DNA of 64,000 nucleotides from assembly GCA_964598765.1 (NCBI GenBank), contig CAZRCZ010000018.1, positions 1 to 64,000 on the forward strand. The letters are read 5' to 3'. The notes below the pieces were generated by a model. That model was not told the DNA's origin, searched no databases, and saw only the letters and a program-made list of their open reading frames with translations. This document shows, piece after piece, positions 43,738 through 53,335 of the stretch. Made by a program: the position numbers and the translations under genes. Numbering within the stretch: position 1 is the first letter of the stretch; the number at the start of each line of letters is the position of its first letter. The DNA is from CAZRCZ01 sp964598765 (GTDB taxonomy: Bacteria; Sumerlaeota; Sumerlaeia; MVZB01; JAJFLK01).

Positions 43738-43860
43738 TTTGTCGTCTCCAACTTTGGATTATTTCAGACCTTGTGCCGGAAGGTCAATCAGATCGGGAGA
43801 TTCGCGGGAGATGGAATCAGCTTCCCGGGAGCCGCGAAATTTTCGGCCTGAGTTTGATCC

Positions 43861-43890
43861 TTGACAGTCCCGCGCATCATTGAAGATGAT
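43861..43890 (+). promoter_or_regulatory. Sigma-70-like promoter for tRNA-Asp
   Basis: A perfect TTGACA at 43861-43866 is followed, 18 bases on, by GATGAT (43885-43890), four matches to TATAAT. It lies ~60 bases upstream of the tRNA-Asp gene in the right orientation. Confidence 0.5.
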
Positions 43891-43948
43891 CGAAGGAAAT
43901 GGGTCGTTCGCTCCAAAGACATTTGGGGAGGAAATCCCAACGAGAAGC

Positions 43949-44026
43949 GGGGCTGTAGTTCAGCTGGTTTAGAACGCCGGCCTGTCACGCCGGAGGTCGC
44001 GGGTTCGAACCCCGTCGGCCCCGCCA
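43949..44026 (+). tRNA. tRNA-Asp (anticodon GTC)
   Basis: A full cloverleaf. The acceptor stem ggggctg/cggcccc contains a wobble pair. The anticodon stem ccggc/gccgg holds loop ctGTCac with GTC at 43984-43986. The T-arm is gcggg-ttcgaac-cccgt, the discriminator base is G (normal for Asp), and CCA is encoded. Confidence 0.95.
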
Positions 44027-44092
44027 TTTCCCTCGCCCGGATCACACGCGGTTCGCGAAATTCCAGCGGGCGCAAGCCCGAAGGCTCTGCCA

Positions 44093-44794
44093 TCACTCAG
44101 CGGCCACCGGACCTATGAGCGACGGATCGTCGTTGCGCGGATTATTGACGCGAAGGCTTACCGCGTAGCCGTTCATGCGCTCCGCCGGGTAGGGTTTCAA
44201 GAGTGGCCGGACCTTGGCGGCGTCTTGAATTTCGGGATCGCACCAAAGCGCGTAGCTCTCCCGATCAAGAATCACGGGCATCCGATCATGGATCGGGCGC
44301 AAGATTTCATTTGCTTCGGTCGTGAATATCGCGCAGGACACAAGCGGAGCCGCCGTTCCTTCTCCTCGCCGCGTCTCATAGAGTCCGGCGAAAGCGAACG
44401 GGCGACTGTCATTGAGCGAAAAGAAGAACGGTCGCTTGGCCGAGCCTTCTCGCTTCCATTCATAAAATCCATCCGCCAAGACCAAACATCGCTGACGCGC
44501 AAACGCGCGGCGGAACATCGGCTTCTCCATCACGGTCTCGGAGCGAATGTTGATTGGAGCGAGCGAGCCTTTCGGGTCTTTGGCGAAATGCGGGATGAAA
44601 CCCCATTGGAGCAAGGCAAGTTTGGGATGGGGTTTGCCCTCGCTTTGTCCTATCGCCGGAACCATTTGCGACGGCGCGACGTTGTAGCGCGCCGCGAAAT
44701 CGGGGAAATCGTTCGCATCCAGATTCGGCAAAATCTCGCGAAAAGACTGGATCAGCTGATCCTTGGAGAGGCGAATGGCGAAACGTCCGCACAC
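44093..44794 (-). CDS. SRAP-domain protein (YedK/HMCES), abasic-site shield
   Basis: A 233-residue protein that covalently caps abasic sites in single-stranded DNA. The catalytic Cys2 follows the initiator (MCGRFAIR); other conserved parts are RYNVAPSQMVPAI, NIRSETVMEKPMFR, RCLVLADGFYEWKR (Glu of the active site) and IHDRMPVIL (His). The start is a GTG at 44792-44794; it must be right because Cys must be residue 2. It overlaps nothing, and lies between the two tRNAs on the strand of tRNA-Lys. Confidence 0.93.
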   Translation of the reverse strand: MCGRFAIRLSKDQLIQSFREILPNLDANDFPDFAARYNVAPSQMVPAIGQSEGKPHPKLALLQWGFIPHFAKDPKGSLAPINIRSETVMEKPMFRRAFARQRCLVLADGFYEWKREGSAKRPFFFSLNDSRPFAFAGLYETRRGEGTAAPLVSCAIFTTEANEILRPIHDRMPVILDRESYALWCDPEIQDAAKVRPLLKPYPAERMNGYAVSLRVNNPRNDDPSLIGPVAAE

Positions 44795-44900
44795 GATCTT
44801 TTCATCATGGAGAAGAAACGCGCCGGCGGCAATCCCAAAATCCTCAAGAAGTAAAACCCCGCAACCCCAAGGATTTCAAGGGATTGCGGGATCAAGGATT

Positions 44901-44976
44901 TGGTGGGCAACCGGGGACTCGAACCCCGAACCAACGGATTAAGAGTCCGCTGCTCTACCAATTGAGCTAGTCGCCC
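44901..44976 (-). tRNA. tRNA-Lys (anticodon CTT)
   Basis: On the minus strand: acceptor gggcgac/gttgccc, D-arm with agctcaattggtagagc, anticodon stem gcgga/tccgt with loop ctCTTaa, T-arm cgggg-ttcgagt-ccccg, discriminator A and encoded CCA. Confidence 0.95.
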
Positions 44977-45347
44977 ACGGTGGGGTGCGCGAGAAATCCG
45001 CCTGATTTGCCTAGGATACGCATCCTCCATCCGAGATCAACCGGATCGCGCACGAAGTTCGATTTTAGAAAACGCCAACGACGGATTCAAGCCGAGATTG
45101 ACGATGTAATTTCGGAAGGCGCGTTTCCGAAATAGGAGCATGGTCCGAATCGCGATCGAAACGGAGCCCCCTCGTGCGCGTCGCCTTTGTCTCTGCGCGC
45201 TTGCCGCGCTTGTGGCTCGGCTTCCTGAAATGCGGCTGACTCCAAACGCCAATGCGCGCCATTGGCAATCCTGAAGTCACCCACAAGAATTCTTGATGCG
45301 TCTTCGCGCTTGTGCCTACACGCGAGGCTTCGTAGGCTTGAGCCTCG
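44977..45347. other. Gene-free interval upstream of tRNA-Lys
   Basis: About 370 bases without a credible gene, apart from the tRNA-Lys promoter candidate (45013-45040). Frames on the minus strand are Arg-rich and show no homology-like pattern. The YfhO-like gene starts at its right end in the opposite direction. Confidence 0.4.
45013..45040 (-). promoter_or_regulatory. Promoter candidate for tRNA-Lys
   Basis: On the minus strand TTGATC (45040-45035) and TATCCT (45018-45013) are separated by 16 bases, ~37 bases before the tRNA. Each box matches consensus at four positions. Confidence 0.35.
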
Positions 45348-48080
45348 ATGGAAGAACCGCCAAACACCCAACCCGCAGTTCCAATCCGAGCCGTGACGCT
45401 GGGCGTCGCCGCGCTCGTGCTTCTTCCGTCGGCGCTTTATCTTCCCACGTTCATTCGGGGTGAGATTCCGCTCTCGATGGATACCGTCATGTATTTTTTT
45501 CCGCTCCGGTGGCACGCGGCGCAACTGGTCCGCTCGGGGCAATGGCCGTGGTGGAACCGGTGCATTCTGGGCGGGACGCCCCTCTTTTCCAATCCGCAAT
45601 CCGCGCTGGCCTATCCTCTGAATTGGCTGATGTTTATTTGGCCGGGGGCTTTTTCTTTTACGTTTCCGATGACCTTGCAGTTGGGCTTATGGGCGGGGAT
45701 GACCGCGCTTCTGCTTTGGCGGATGGGGATTTCGCTCTGGGTTGCGCTTTGGTGCGGGGCGTTGTGCCTTGCGGGGAATTACGGATGGAGCCGGTTGCAA
45801 TTCGGAAATTACCTCAACGTCCTTCCGTGGTGGCCGGTTTGGATGCTGGCGGCCCATGAGTTTGCGTCATCGGGCAACCGCAAGTTTCTCTCGCTCGGCG
45901 GCGCGTCGGTCGCGTTGATGATTCTCGCCGGAGCGCATCAGTTGGCGCTCTACGGCGGGATCGGTCTGGCGGGTTTTGCGGTCTGGATGATCGCCGTGGA
46001 CGCGCCGAACCGAAAACGCTGGTCGCATTTTTTGCTGGTTTCGCTGGGAATCGGTATTTTGTTGGGAGCGTTGGGTTGGCTTCCGCAATGGGCGTTCGTG
46101 CGCGAGACGGCTCGGAGTGCGTCGCTTGATCCCCGGCGCGTTCTCGACGGAACCTTCGGCTCGGTCCGCGAAGCCGCGCTCGCTCTGACCGGACCATGGA
46201 CTTCCGGCTTTGCCGACGCCGAAGCGTCGGCCTCCATCGGCGTTTTCGCGTTCGTCTCGGCGGGAATCATTCCGGCGGAACGGAGGCGATTCAAAATTTG
46301 GCTGGGACTCTGGCTCGTCGCGCTTGGGTCGTTTCTTCTCACCCTCCGCCCCATTGTTTCGTTTTTGATCGAGGTTCTTCCTTCCACCAACTTCTTCCAC
46401 GACCCGCGTCGTCTTCTTGGCGTGACGCAATGGTTTGTGATCCTCGCGGCGGGAATCAGCATGAGCGATTGGGGAACGGTCGAAGGGGAGTCGGGCAGAT
46501 ATACGACACTTCGCTATGTTTCTGGGGTTTTGTGCTTTCTGTTCTCCCTCGTGCTACTCCACCCTCCTTTCTGGGATCCGCAAAAAGATCGTCACGTTCG
46601 ACTCTACTTGGTGCTCGCGTGGGTTGGTTCTTTCCATTGGGCGGCTTTTGGCCTTTTCTATCGCGAAGCGATCCAAGGGAAAGGATACTTTTCGCTCGCT
46701 CTTGTATCGTATCCGCTCTCACGTTTTTTAATGGATCACGATCGATCGGCAGATTTGCAGGATGAATTCCAAGTGATAAGGTCTGCCAATGCGCTGGTAG
46801 ATAAGTTCTTGATGCGTCTGATGGCGATTGTAGGACTTGCGGGTCTGTGCATTGCCACTTGGGAAACCAGCGATTTTTCGCGGATCAAAGCACGAGAGCT
46901 TTTTCCTCCCGACGGCGCGCCACCCTTCATCGTGGAGCCACATTCCAAAAATCCACGGCGGTTTTTCAGTCTCGATTGGCAACGCGCATCGAGCTACGAC
47001 TTTCGGCGTCCGGCTTTGATGAATTGGTCCTTGCCCAACCTACCGATGCTATGGGGCGTTGAAGACATCGGCGGCTACGAGCCGGCGCGCAGTTCGCGAT
47101 ACGACCGCTGGTTGAAATCAGCATGCTCATGGCCGGAGGGGCGCCAGCCGTGGGCGGAGCATTTTGGGTTGATTTATCCCTCCCATCCCGCCGAGTTGAA
47201 TTCGTCAATAAGCGAGGCCAATCTCGGATCGGCGATTCTTCCGATCTGGGGAGTTGCCGTCTACCTGCGGCAAACGGGACCGAACCATTGGGCGGGCGTC
47301 ACGAAAATTTGGCCGGGCGATTTGGACTGGAGAGTAGTTTCGCTTCCTGCGAAAACTGCCACCGCTGAAGGACAAAGAAATTTGAGCCTCGCCCTCGCGC
47401 CGCAAGTGACCGTGAACCGAACGCTCGATGACGCCACGCGGACGACGTCCTCCGCGACTCTTTTGCCGATGGACCTGAAGGGTCTGACCGTCAACCGGAC
47501 CGTCATGCAGAGCGAAGAATTGCGCGGCGCGTCGGAGTCGTCTTCGCACCCTGCAAGAGTTGATCTGGAGTTGAATCCCGGCGACCAGCTTGGCGGCCTT
47601 TATCTCTGGTCGCGCTCGTTAAGCGAGATTTACCAACCGCTCTCCGCTCTCGGCTTTGCCATGCTTTGCCGCTATCGCGGCCCGACGCAATGGACGGTCC
47701 TCAAGCCGGAGAACCCGGCGGAGCAAGACATGGGACAAATTCTCGACACCGAAATCCGCGCGAACCGACTGAAATTGAACGTTCGCTGGGAAGGCAACGG
47801 CCCCGCGATGCTGGAAATCCATGACGCCGATTGGTCCGGATGGAAAGCGACGGTGGATGGTTCTTCGGTTTTAATCCGCGCGTCGGGTCCGGACCAATCG
47901 GGTTTGTGGCGGCAGATTGCGATTCCGGCTCCGTCAAATTCAACGACGAGCAAGGATCACACGGTTGATTTAATTTATCGTCCCCCGTTTATGAGAATGG
48001 CGTTGCTGATGACGATGCTAGGGGGAATTGTTATCGTTGCCATCCTGTGGATGGGAAATCTCAAATTTCATGAGATTTGA
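45348..48080 (+). CDS. YfhO-like polytopic membrane protein
   Basis: A 910-residue protein with ~12 hydrophobic segments in the first ~500 residues, then a long extracytoplasmic region and one C-terminal helix (MALLMTMLGGIVIVAILWMG). The N-terminal pattern is that of YfhO/GT-C enzymes: DTVMYFFPLRWHAAQLVRSG, then WWNRCILGGTPLFSNPQSAL. The C-terminal DWSGWKATVDGSSVLIRA is also typical of the YfhO family. YfhO in Firmicutes acts in lipoteichoic acid glycosylation. The substrate here is unknown. The 3' end is followed by a near-perfect inverted repeat shared with the convergent AsmA-like gene. Confidence 0.8.
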   Translation: MEEPPNTQPAVPIRAVTLGVAALVLLPSALYLPTFIRGEIPLSMDTVMYFFPLRWHAAQLVRSGQWPWWNRCILGGTPLFSNPQSALAYPLNWLMFIWPGAFSFTFPMTLQLGLWAGMTALLLWRMGISLWVALWCGALCLAGNYGWSRLQFGNYLNVLPWWPVWMLAAHEFASSGNRKFLSLGGASVALMILAGAHQLALYGGIGLAGFAVWMIAVDAPNRKRWSHFLLVSLGIGILLGALGWLPQWAFVRETARSASLDPRRVLDGTFGSVREAALALTGPWTSGFADAEASASIGVFAFVSAGIIPAERRRFKIWLGLWLVALGSFLLTLRPIVSFLIEVLPSTNFFHDPRRLLGVTQWFVILAAGISMSDWGTVEGESGRYTTLRYVSGVLCFLFSLVLLHPPFWDPQKDRHVRLYLVLAWVGSFHWAAFGLFYREAIQGKGYFSLALVSYPLSRFLMDHDRSADLQDEFQVIRSANALVDKFLMRLMAIVGLAGLCIATWETSDFSRIKARELFPPDGAPPFIVEPHSKNPRRFFSLDWQRASSYDFRRPALMNWSLPNLPMLWGVEDIGGYEPARSSRYDRWLKSACSWPEGRQPWAEHFGLIYPSHPAELNSSISEANLGSAILPIWGVAVYLRQTGPNHWAGVTKIWPGDLDWRVVSLPAKTATAEGQRNLSLALAPQVTVNRTLDDATRTTSSATLLPMDLKGLTVNRTVMQSEELRGASESSSHPARVDLELNPGDQLGGLYLWSRSLSEIYQPLSALGFAMLCRYRGPTQWTVLKPENPAEQDMGQILDTEIRANRLKLNVRWEGNGPAMLEIHDADWSGWKATVDGSSVLIRASGPDQSGLWRQIAIPAPSNSTTSKDHTVDLIYRPPFMRMALLMTMLGGIVIVAILWMGNLKFHEI

Positions 48081-48136
48081 AATCCGAGATCCAAATGGAT
48101 CGGCGACAACAAAATGGCGATGCTGAGAATAAAGAA

Positions 48137-48225
48137 ATTAAACGCAAGGACGCAAAGGCGCAGAGACGCAATGCAGTAAATTCAACCTCCTTGCGTCTCT
48201 GCGCCTTTGCGTCTTTGCGTTTAAT
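48137..48225. repeat. Near-perfect inverted repeat between convergent genes
   Basis: The left arm 48137-48171 (aaacgcaaggacgcaaaggc core) and right arm 48191-48225 match at 34 of 35 positions around a 19-base loop. It is the most regular member of the family and spans the TAA stop codon of the AsmA-like gene (48221-48223). Confidence 0.85.
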
Positions 48226-51200
48226 TCTTCTCCTTCTTCTTCGATTTCTTCTTCCCCAACAAACCATCAAGCGCGTCGCCGAGATCGTCCCTGAGCGATC
48301 TCCCCACGTCGTCCTTCTGGTCGAGAATTTTATCCAGTTCCTTCTTGACCGCCTTGCCGAGTTTCTCGGTTTCGGGAGAAAGTTTGGGGCGGACGGAATA
48401 GACCGGATCCGCGATCGTTCCCTTCCCGACGACCTCGAAAGGGAGATAAAGAAAATCCGCGAAGGGACGGAAAAGTTCATCGGCAAATTGAACCGCCGGA
48501 TTTTTGTTGCCGATCTTGCCCTTGAGTTCGGGACCGATCCCCGGCTGGACCGTCATGTCCAATTCGCCGCCCAAACCGATCCTCCCCTCGGCGTTGAGGC
48601 GTGTGGCGACGCCGCTCATCACCACGTCCTTCAATCGCGCCCAGCCGTCGTCGAAAGTCGCCTCGCCGTGGAATCCCGTGAAGGCCAGTTGGTTGAAAAT
48701 ATCGGTCCCCGCCGTTTGCGCGATAAGATCGAGCAATTCGGAGTTGCTGAATTTGCCTTCGCTCCAATCAAATTCCAGTGTTCCGCGCAGGCTTTTGCGG
48801 AACGCATCCCCTTCTCCCGTTCCCTTGGCCTCGGTTTTAAAATCGGCTTTGCCGGCGAACTTGCCCGCCAGATGGGGTTCCAGCGAGGCGATAAGCCGTC
48901 CGGCATCAATGCCTTCGCCGACCAGCCGCCAGCTTCGCGTCGGTGAAGTCCCGGATCGTCCGAAGTCCATCTCGCCTTGCAAACTTCCGCCGTCGAGCTT
49001 CATTCTTTCGATGACGGCGCGAAGATTTTCGGATTCGGAAACGACTTTGACTTGAACTTCCTCGACTTGCGTCTGGCGCCAATCGAGGCGGGCGATTTGA
49101 ATGTCGGCGTTCAAATCCCAAGGCCAAGGTTTGACGGGCGTCGGCTCCGCATTCTTATTTTTCTCTTGGTCTTGAGTTTTTGGGGCAGTTTCTTTTTCGG
49201 CGGATTGCGGCTCCGCGGGTGGCGAAAATTGTTTGCCGTAAAGTTCCGGCGAAAGCGACTCCACGCGGATGACGGTTTCAAGTCGGGGGCGTTCGCCCCA
49301 TTTCCCCGATCCCTTGATTTGAATTTTGTCCGGTGGAATTTCTTCGCGTTGGGAAATCAGATCGAACTGAAAGTTCCTAATCTCCTCTCCCTTCTTCTCG
49401 ATTTGGCTCTTGAGGGATAGACGGATTTCCTCGGAGTCCGGATCTCCTTTGGCGAAGCGCACCGGACCAACGCGCATTTCCCCATTGGAAACATATCGCC
49501 CTTCCTTGGGATCCACGATCAATTCATAATCGGCGTCCATGGGCGCGTCGCCGAAAGGTTGGGCTTCGGGCCAATCCAGAAGATCAACGACCGAGCCGCC
49601 GGTCAATCCGCGAACCTTGAGATTCAGTCGAGCCTCGCGCGATGGCTCGTTGGAGGTTTGCGAAGTTTTCAGAGGCCAAACGCCCGCGACGGCAAAATTT
49701 CCGACGGCGGTTCCATTCGGCTCGGACAATGCTATCTCGGCGCTTTTGATTGTTGCGAAAGTCAGGTCGGGATCGAGGTCAATTTCGCATTGGGAGGAAA
49801 TCGTTCGTTCGATTGCCTTCGTCTTCTCCGCGATCAGCTTGATTTTTTGCAGTTCACTTGTTTCCTTCAGGGTGAATTTCTCTCCTTTTTGATCGCGCGA
49901 GAAATCCACTTGCTCCTTCAATGCGCCTCCATCCAGCGTTAAGTTTTGATCGGCGATCATGACTCCTAATCGCCGCAAGAAATCGCCGGCGTCGGGAATC
50001 GCCACGTCACCGCGCATCCGCACGCTTCCCTTTTCGGCGTCGAAACCGCCGCTGAAACGCGATTCGGCCAAGTCCTTTCCGTCCATGGAGAAGGCCGTCG
50101 CCGCCGATTCCAAGTTTCCCCGTGTGAGATTTTCAAGCGAGCCGACGATTTGATTTCGGACCGTGAAGGGACCAATGGAGGGATCGCCTTCCTTGCTTCT
50201 CACGGAAAATTGAGCCAGCGTCATGCCGCCGCGCAGATCCGCGCGCCTGCCCGAAGCGTCAACCGTGAACGCCAGCGTTCCCTCCACTCGTCCCCCCTCG
50301 ACGTCATCCAAGGCGTGACGGTCGGCGAGGGCGAACCACGGACGCAAATCATCCACGGCTAAATCGTGAACCGTAAAATTCAGATGCGCGACCTCCGAGG
50401 GTTGATTTTGCAAAGCGCCGCTTCCGGCATTTTCGCCGCGATAGAGCGCGAGGCTTTTGTCCAATGTGATTTCGCCCAGCGTTTGATTTCCGCGCTCCAG
50501 TCGCGCTCCGGCCTTGGAAAGAATCAATTCGTTCCGTTCGGGATTCCAAATCCCGCCATGCGCGGAATGAATGTCGAGGGGAGGTGTCGGGGATTGATCC
50601 GGCGACCCGCGCAGGCTCAATTGTTTTCCTTCCAATGTTGAAGCGAACCGATACCCTTGGTCGTCCCCTTCCACGCTGAGCGAGCCGTCAAGCCGCGCGG
50701 TGTCAAACTGTGCCGGCCCGAAGGCCGCGAGAATCGGATTCATCAAATCGCGTTCGATCTCTTTCAGTTCCAATTTCGATTTTAACTTGTTCCCATCCCG
50801 GTCCCACTCCACGCTCGCGGAGAGGGAACCCGTTTTTCGTTCGCTTGTCGAAGCCGTTGTTGAAATCGAACCTTTGACGGAGCCGCGCGAATCGAAGGAA
50901 CCTTCAAGATCGGAATCCACGCGGAGACCCAGCGTGACGCCGCCGCCGGCCTTGGGCGGACCTTCCTGCACGGCGGCAAAGGTCGTTCCTTTACAACTCA
51001 AGGAGGTTGAGTCGAGGGATGGCTCGAGGTTCAGATCCAGAGCCAGCGTGCCGGATCGGGTCCGGTCTTTTTCTTGAGGCGCAATGATGAAATCGGCGTT
51101 GATCTTGGCCTGCGCCGATTGACCCGACGACAAATTTTCCACGTCAATATCGGCGCGATCCACTCCGCCCCGCTCTTCGTCTCCCTCGAACCAATGCGCC

Positions 51201-51694
51201 GAAACGTTTCGCGCGCGAAAATGCCGAACGGAAATGGGAAGAATTGCGACGGGTCCAGCCAACGATTTTTTTTTCTTAGCGCCTTTTTCCTTGGCGATTT
51301 GAACATACGTTTTGTTCTTCTCCGGTTTCGGTCGTCCCGACCCGACGGTTCGAGCGACAAGGGCGAGCGAATCAATTTCGACCGATTCAATCACCGGCGC
51401 GGAACGACGCAAAAGAGAGGACGGGACAACGTGAACGAAGAGGGAACCGACGTTGAGTTTTCCGCCTCCATTGGGAAAATCGAATTCGACTCCCTTGAGC
51501 TTCAGCTTGCCCATGATCGAAAGCGAGCCGTCCTCGACGCTCAAGTTGCCGCCGATTCGAGCGGCGGCCATCGGCAACCAGACGTGACGAAGCGCGTGAG
51601 AGCTTTGCGCGTAGATCAAGACACCAAGACACGCAACGACAAGCGCGAGCAAGAGTTTGACGATCCAAACGAGGAGTTTGCGTCTTTTCGTCAT
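48221..51694 (-). CDS. AsmA/TamB-like inner-membrane-anchored protein
   Basis: A 1157-residue protein with one N-terminal helix (LLVWIVKLLLALVVACLGVL) and a long beta-rich periplasmic body of repeats such as GKLKLKGVEFDFPNGGG and LKGVRIE-type strands. The C-terminal AsmA-like segment is FHGEATFDDGWARLKDVVMSGVAT...GRIGLGGELDMTVQPG. Large AsmA-like proteins bridge inner and outer membranes and help move phospholipids, which supports a diderm cell. The end is Lys-rich (GKKKSKKKEKN). It starts 13 bases after the lipoprotein gene at 51708, so the two are probably co-transcribed. Confidence 0.82.
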   Translation of the reverse strand: MTKRRKLLVWIVKLLLALVVACLGVLIYAQSSHALRHVWLPMAAARIGGNLSVEDGSLSIMGKLKLKGVEFDFPNGGGKLNVGSLFVHVVPSSLLRRSAPVIESVEIDSLALVARTVGSGRPKPEKNKTYVQIAKEKGAKKKKSLAGPVAILPISVRHFRARNVSAHWFEGDEERGGVDRADIDVENLSSGQSAQAKINADFIIAPQEKDRTRSGTLALDLNLEPSLDSTSLSCKGTTFAAVQEGPPKAGGGVTLGLRVDSDLEGSFDSRGSVKGSISTTASTSERKTGSLSASVEWDRDGNKLKSKLELKEIERDLMNPILAAFGPAQFDTARLDGSLSVEGDDQGYRFASTLEGKQLSLRGSPDQSPTPPLDIHSAHGGIWNPERNELILSKAGARLERGNQTLGEITLDKSLALYRGENAGSGALQNQPSEVAHLNFTVHDLAVDDLRPWFALADRHALDDVEGGRVEGTLAFTVDASGRRADLRGGMTLAQFSVRSKEGDPSIGPFTVRNQIVGSLENLTRGNLESAATAFSMDGKDLAESRFSGGFDAEKGSVRMRGDVAIPDAGDFLRRLGVMIADQNLTLDGGALKEQVDFSRDQKGEKFTLKETSELQKIKLIAEKTKAIERTISSQCEIDLDPDLTFATIKSAEIALSEPNGTAVGNFAVAGVWPLKTSQTSNEPSREARLNLKVRGLTGGSVVDLLDWPEAQPFGDAPMDADYELIVDPKEGRYVSNGEMRVGPVRFAKGDPDSEEIRLSLKSQIEKKGEEIRNFQFDLISQREEIPPDKIQIKGSGKWGERPRLETVIRVESLSPELYGKQFSPPAEPQSAEKETAPKTQDQEKNKNAEPTPVKPWPWDLNADIQIARLDWRQTQVEEVQVKVVSESENLRAVIERMKLDGGSLQGEMDFGRSGTSPTRSWRLVGEGIDAGRLIASLEPHLAGKFAGKADFKTEAKGTGEGDAFRKSLRGTLEFDWSEGKFSNSELLDLIAQTAGTDIFNQLAFTGFHGEATFDDGWARLKDVVMSGVATRLNAEGRIGLGGELDMTVQPGIGPELKGKIGNKNPAVQFADELFRPFADFLYLPFEVVGKGTIADPVYSVRPKLSPETEKLGKAVKKELDKILDQKDDVGRSLRDDLGDALDGLLGKKKSKKKEKN

Positions 51695-51707
51695 CGTTTG
51701 GGTTCGG

Positions 51708-52970
51708 TCAAGGAGTAATCGAAACCCGCTTCGCGCCGGGGCTGATGTTGCCCGCTTCGTCCTCCGCGGTCACGGCATAATCGTAACCAATTCCCGCCTG
51801 CGCCATTGTGTCGTCGTATTCGGGTTGATGGCAATCGCCGATCCATTTCAAGGGGGCGCCGGGAGCGTCGGCGCGAAAAACATGGAACTTCACTTTTTCC
51901 CATTGCTCCTCTTTTTCCGGCGCCCTTTCGGGGGCGAATCGGAGCGTAATCCCTTTCCTTCCGGGTTGGCGAATCAGTGAGACGATTTCGAAAGGGGGCG
52001 GAGGAGTGGTGTCTATTCCAAACGCCTGATCGTCGGCGGCGAAGGACATTTTATCCCCGGGTCTGGTCGGATTGTCCCAGAAAATTGTCGCATAAACGTA
52101 ACGGGTGTCGTCCCCTTTTTTAACGACATATTCCGCCTCAAAATTTCCCGGCGTCGTTTCATGGAGTGCGCCGCGGGCAAACAACTGTCCCAAGCTAAAC
52201 GTCATGGTTCGCCCCGGCGCGGCCTGAACGCGGATCACGACCTTTTCCCCCTCGCGCAAAACCTTGCGCGGCGCGATCACTTCGACTTTGGCGACCCTGA
52301 GGGAATCGGAAAGATTTTCGCTGACGGCGGCTTGAAATCGCCCGGCGACGGCTTTGGCTGTTTGATCCATCGAGTTTTGCACTTCCTCGCGCCGCATGTG
52401 CCAGAGCGAGGAAAAAAGACTGTCGGCGATGCTGAACGGGCTGAGGGGGACGGAGAACTGGCGATTATGCACCACGAACCAACTGCGGTAGAGGTACTTC
52501 TTGGTATGCGAGTCTGCGACGATCAGGCTGAGGTCAATGCGGACGTGCGAGTAAATCAGGAGATAAAAGCGCGAGACGTTTTCCAACTCGGCGAAGACAA
52601 CCGCATCGGCCAGCTTCGGATCGGCGACATGCCAAGGATTCAATTCGTCGGGGGGAATTCTCAACGTCATCGCCTTGGAGCCGACAAAATCGTCAACTTT
52701 TTTCAATTCCACGTCGCTGTAGCCGAGCGGCGCGAACGCGCTGAAGAGGGCCGTCCGCATGATCTTGGCCGCCTCCGCGTCGTCGGTTCGATTCGTCACG
52801 GGCGCGACGGCCAGCGTCCGGGGAGGTGTGGCGCAATAGGCTTCCTTGTCAAAATAAGGATTCCGCTCATTGACGCGGGTGAAGGCGCACGACGCCAAAC
52901 CCGCCGTCAAAAGGGAATAAAGGAGAAGTTGGAGAATAGAATGCCGGTTGGGTATGCGGACAAACTTCAT
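51708..52970 (-). CDS. GNA1162-like lipoprotein with a C-terminal FnIII-like domain
   Basis: A 420-residue lipoprotein. The signal peptide ends in the lipobox LASC (residues ~25-28). The N-terminal ~220 residues resemble DUF799/GNA1162-type periplasmic lipoproteins (TLAVAPVTNRTDDAEAAKIM, AFAPLGYSDVEL, DAVVFAELENVSRFYLLIYS). Residues ~220-300 form a CARDB-like beta domain. The last ~100 residues are fibronectin-III-like (YDYAVTAEDEAGNISPGAKRV). The GNA1162 family is structurally related to TolB/CsgG N-terminal folds and of unknown role. It is upstream of the AsmA-like gene. Confidence 0.7.
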   Translation of the reverse strand: MKFVRIPNRHSILQLLLYSLLTAGLASCAFTRVNERNPYFDKEAYCATPPRTLAVAPVTNRTDDAEAAKIMRTALFSAFAPLGYSDVELKKVDDFVGSKAMTLRIPPDELNPWHVADPKLADAVVFAELENVSRFYLLIYSHVRIDLSLIVADSHTKKYLYRSWFVVHNRQFSVPLSPFSIADSLFSSLWHMRREEVQNSMDQTAKAVAGRFQAAVSENLSDSLRVAKVEVIAPRKVLREGEKVVIRVQAAPGRTMTFSLGQLFARGALHETTPGNFEAEYVVKKGDDTRYVYATIFWDNPTRPGDKMSFAADDQAFGIDTTPPPPFEIVSLIRQPGRKGITLRFAPERAPEKEEQWEKVKFHVFRADAPGAPLKWIGDCHQPEYDDTMAQAGIGYDYAVTAEDEAGNISPGAKRVSITP

Positions 52971-53034
52971 CGCCTCTTAATAGTAGGGGCAAACCCGCGA
53001 AAAAAGCAAAACGCAATCCAATATCGGTCTGCTT

Positions 53035-53237
53035 TTCACCACAGAGACACAGAGAGGAAATTGACATGCGAACGGTAATTGAGAAAATGAATGGGCTATG
53101 ACTCTCGCGCAAATCGGCGATTCCCTTGATTCGCCATGATTCGTATCTCTCATTCGCGATTATTCTCCTTTTAAGCCGTTCATTATCCAATTCTTCTTCA
53201 ATCCATTCCGAATACCTCTGTGTGTCTCTTCGGTGAA
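53035..53237. repeat. Wide inverted repeat between divergent genes
   Basis: The left arm 53035-53057 (caccacagagacacagagag core) and right arm 53215-53237 pair with three mismatches over 23 positions, but with a ~157-base spacer. It occupies the otherwise empty 52971-53335 interval. Confidence 0.7.
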
Positions 53238-53335
53238 TCTTAGAGCGAAAATGTTTCTTGCCAATCCCGTTCGGCGCGTTAAGCTTTTCCACGACAAGGA
53301 CCGATTCAATTTCCGAACCAAGAAGGAGCGTTCCC

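Noticed and set aside
45010..45347. Arg-rich minus-strand frames upstream of the YfhO-like gene
   Set aside because: Several frames are open together, none shows motifs, and they run across the probable tRNA-Lys promoter.
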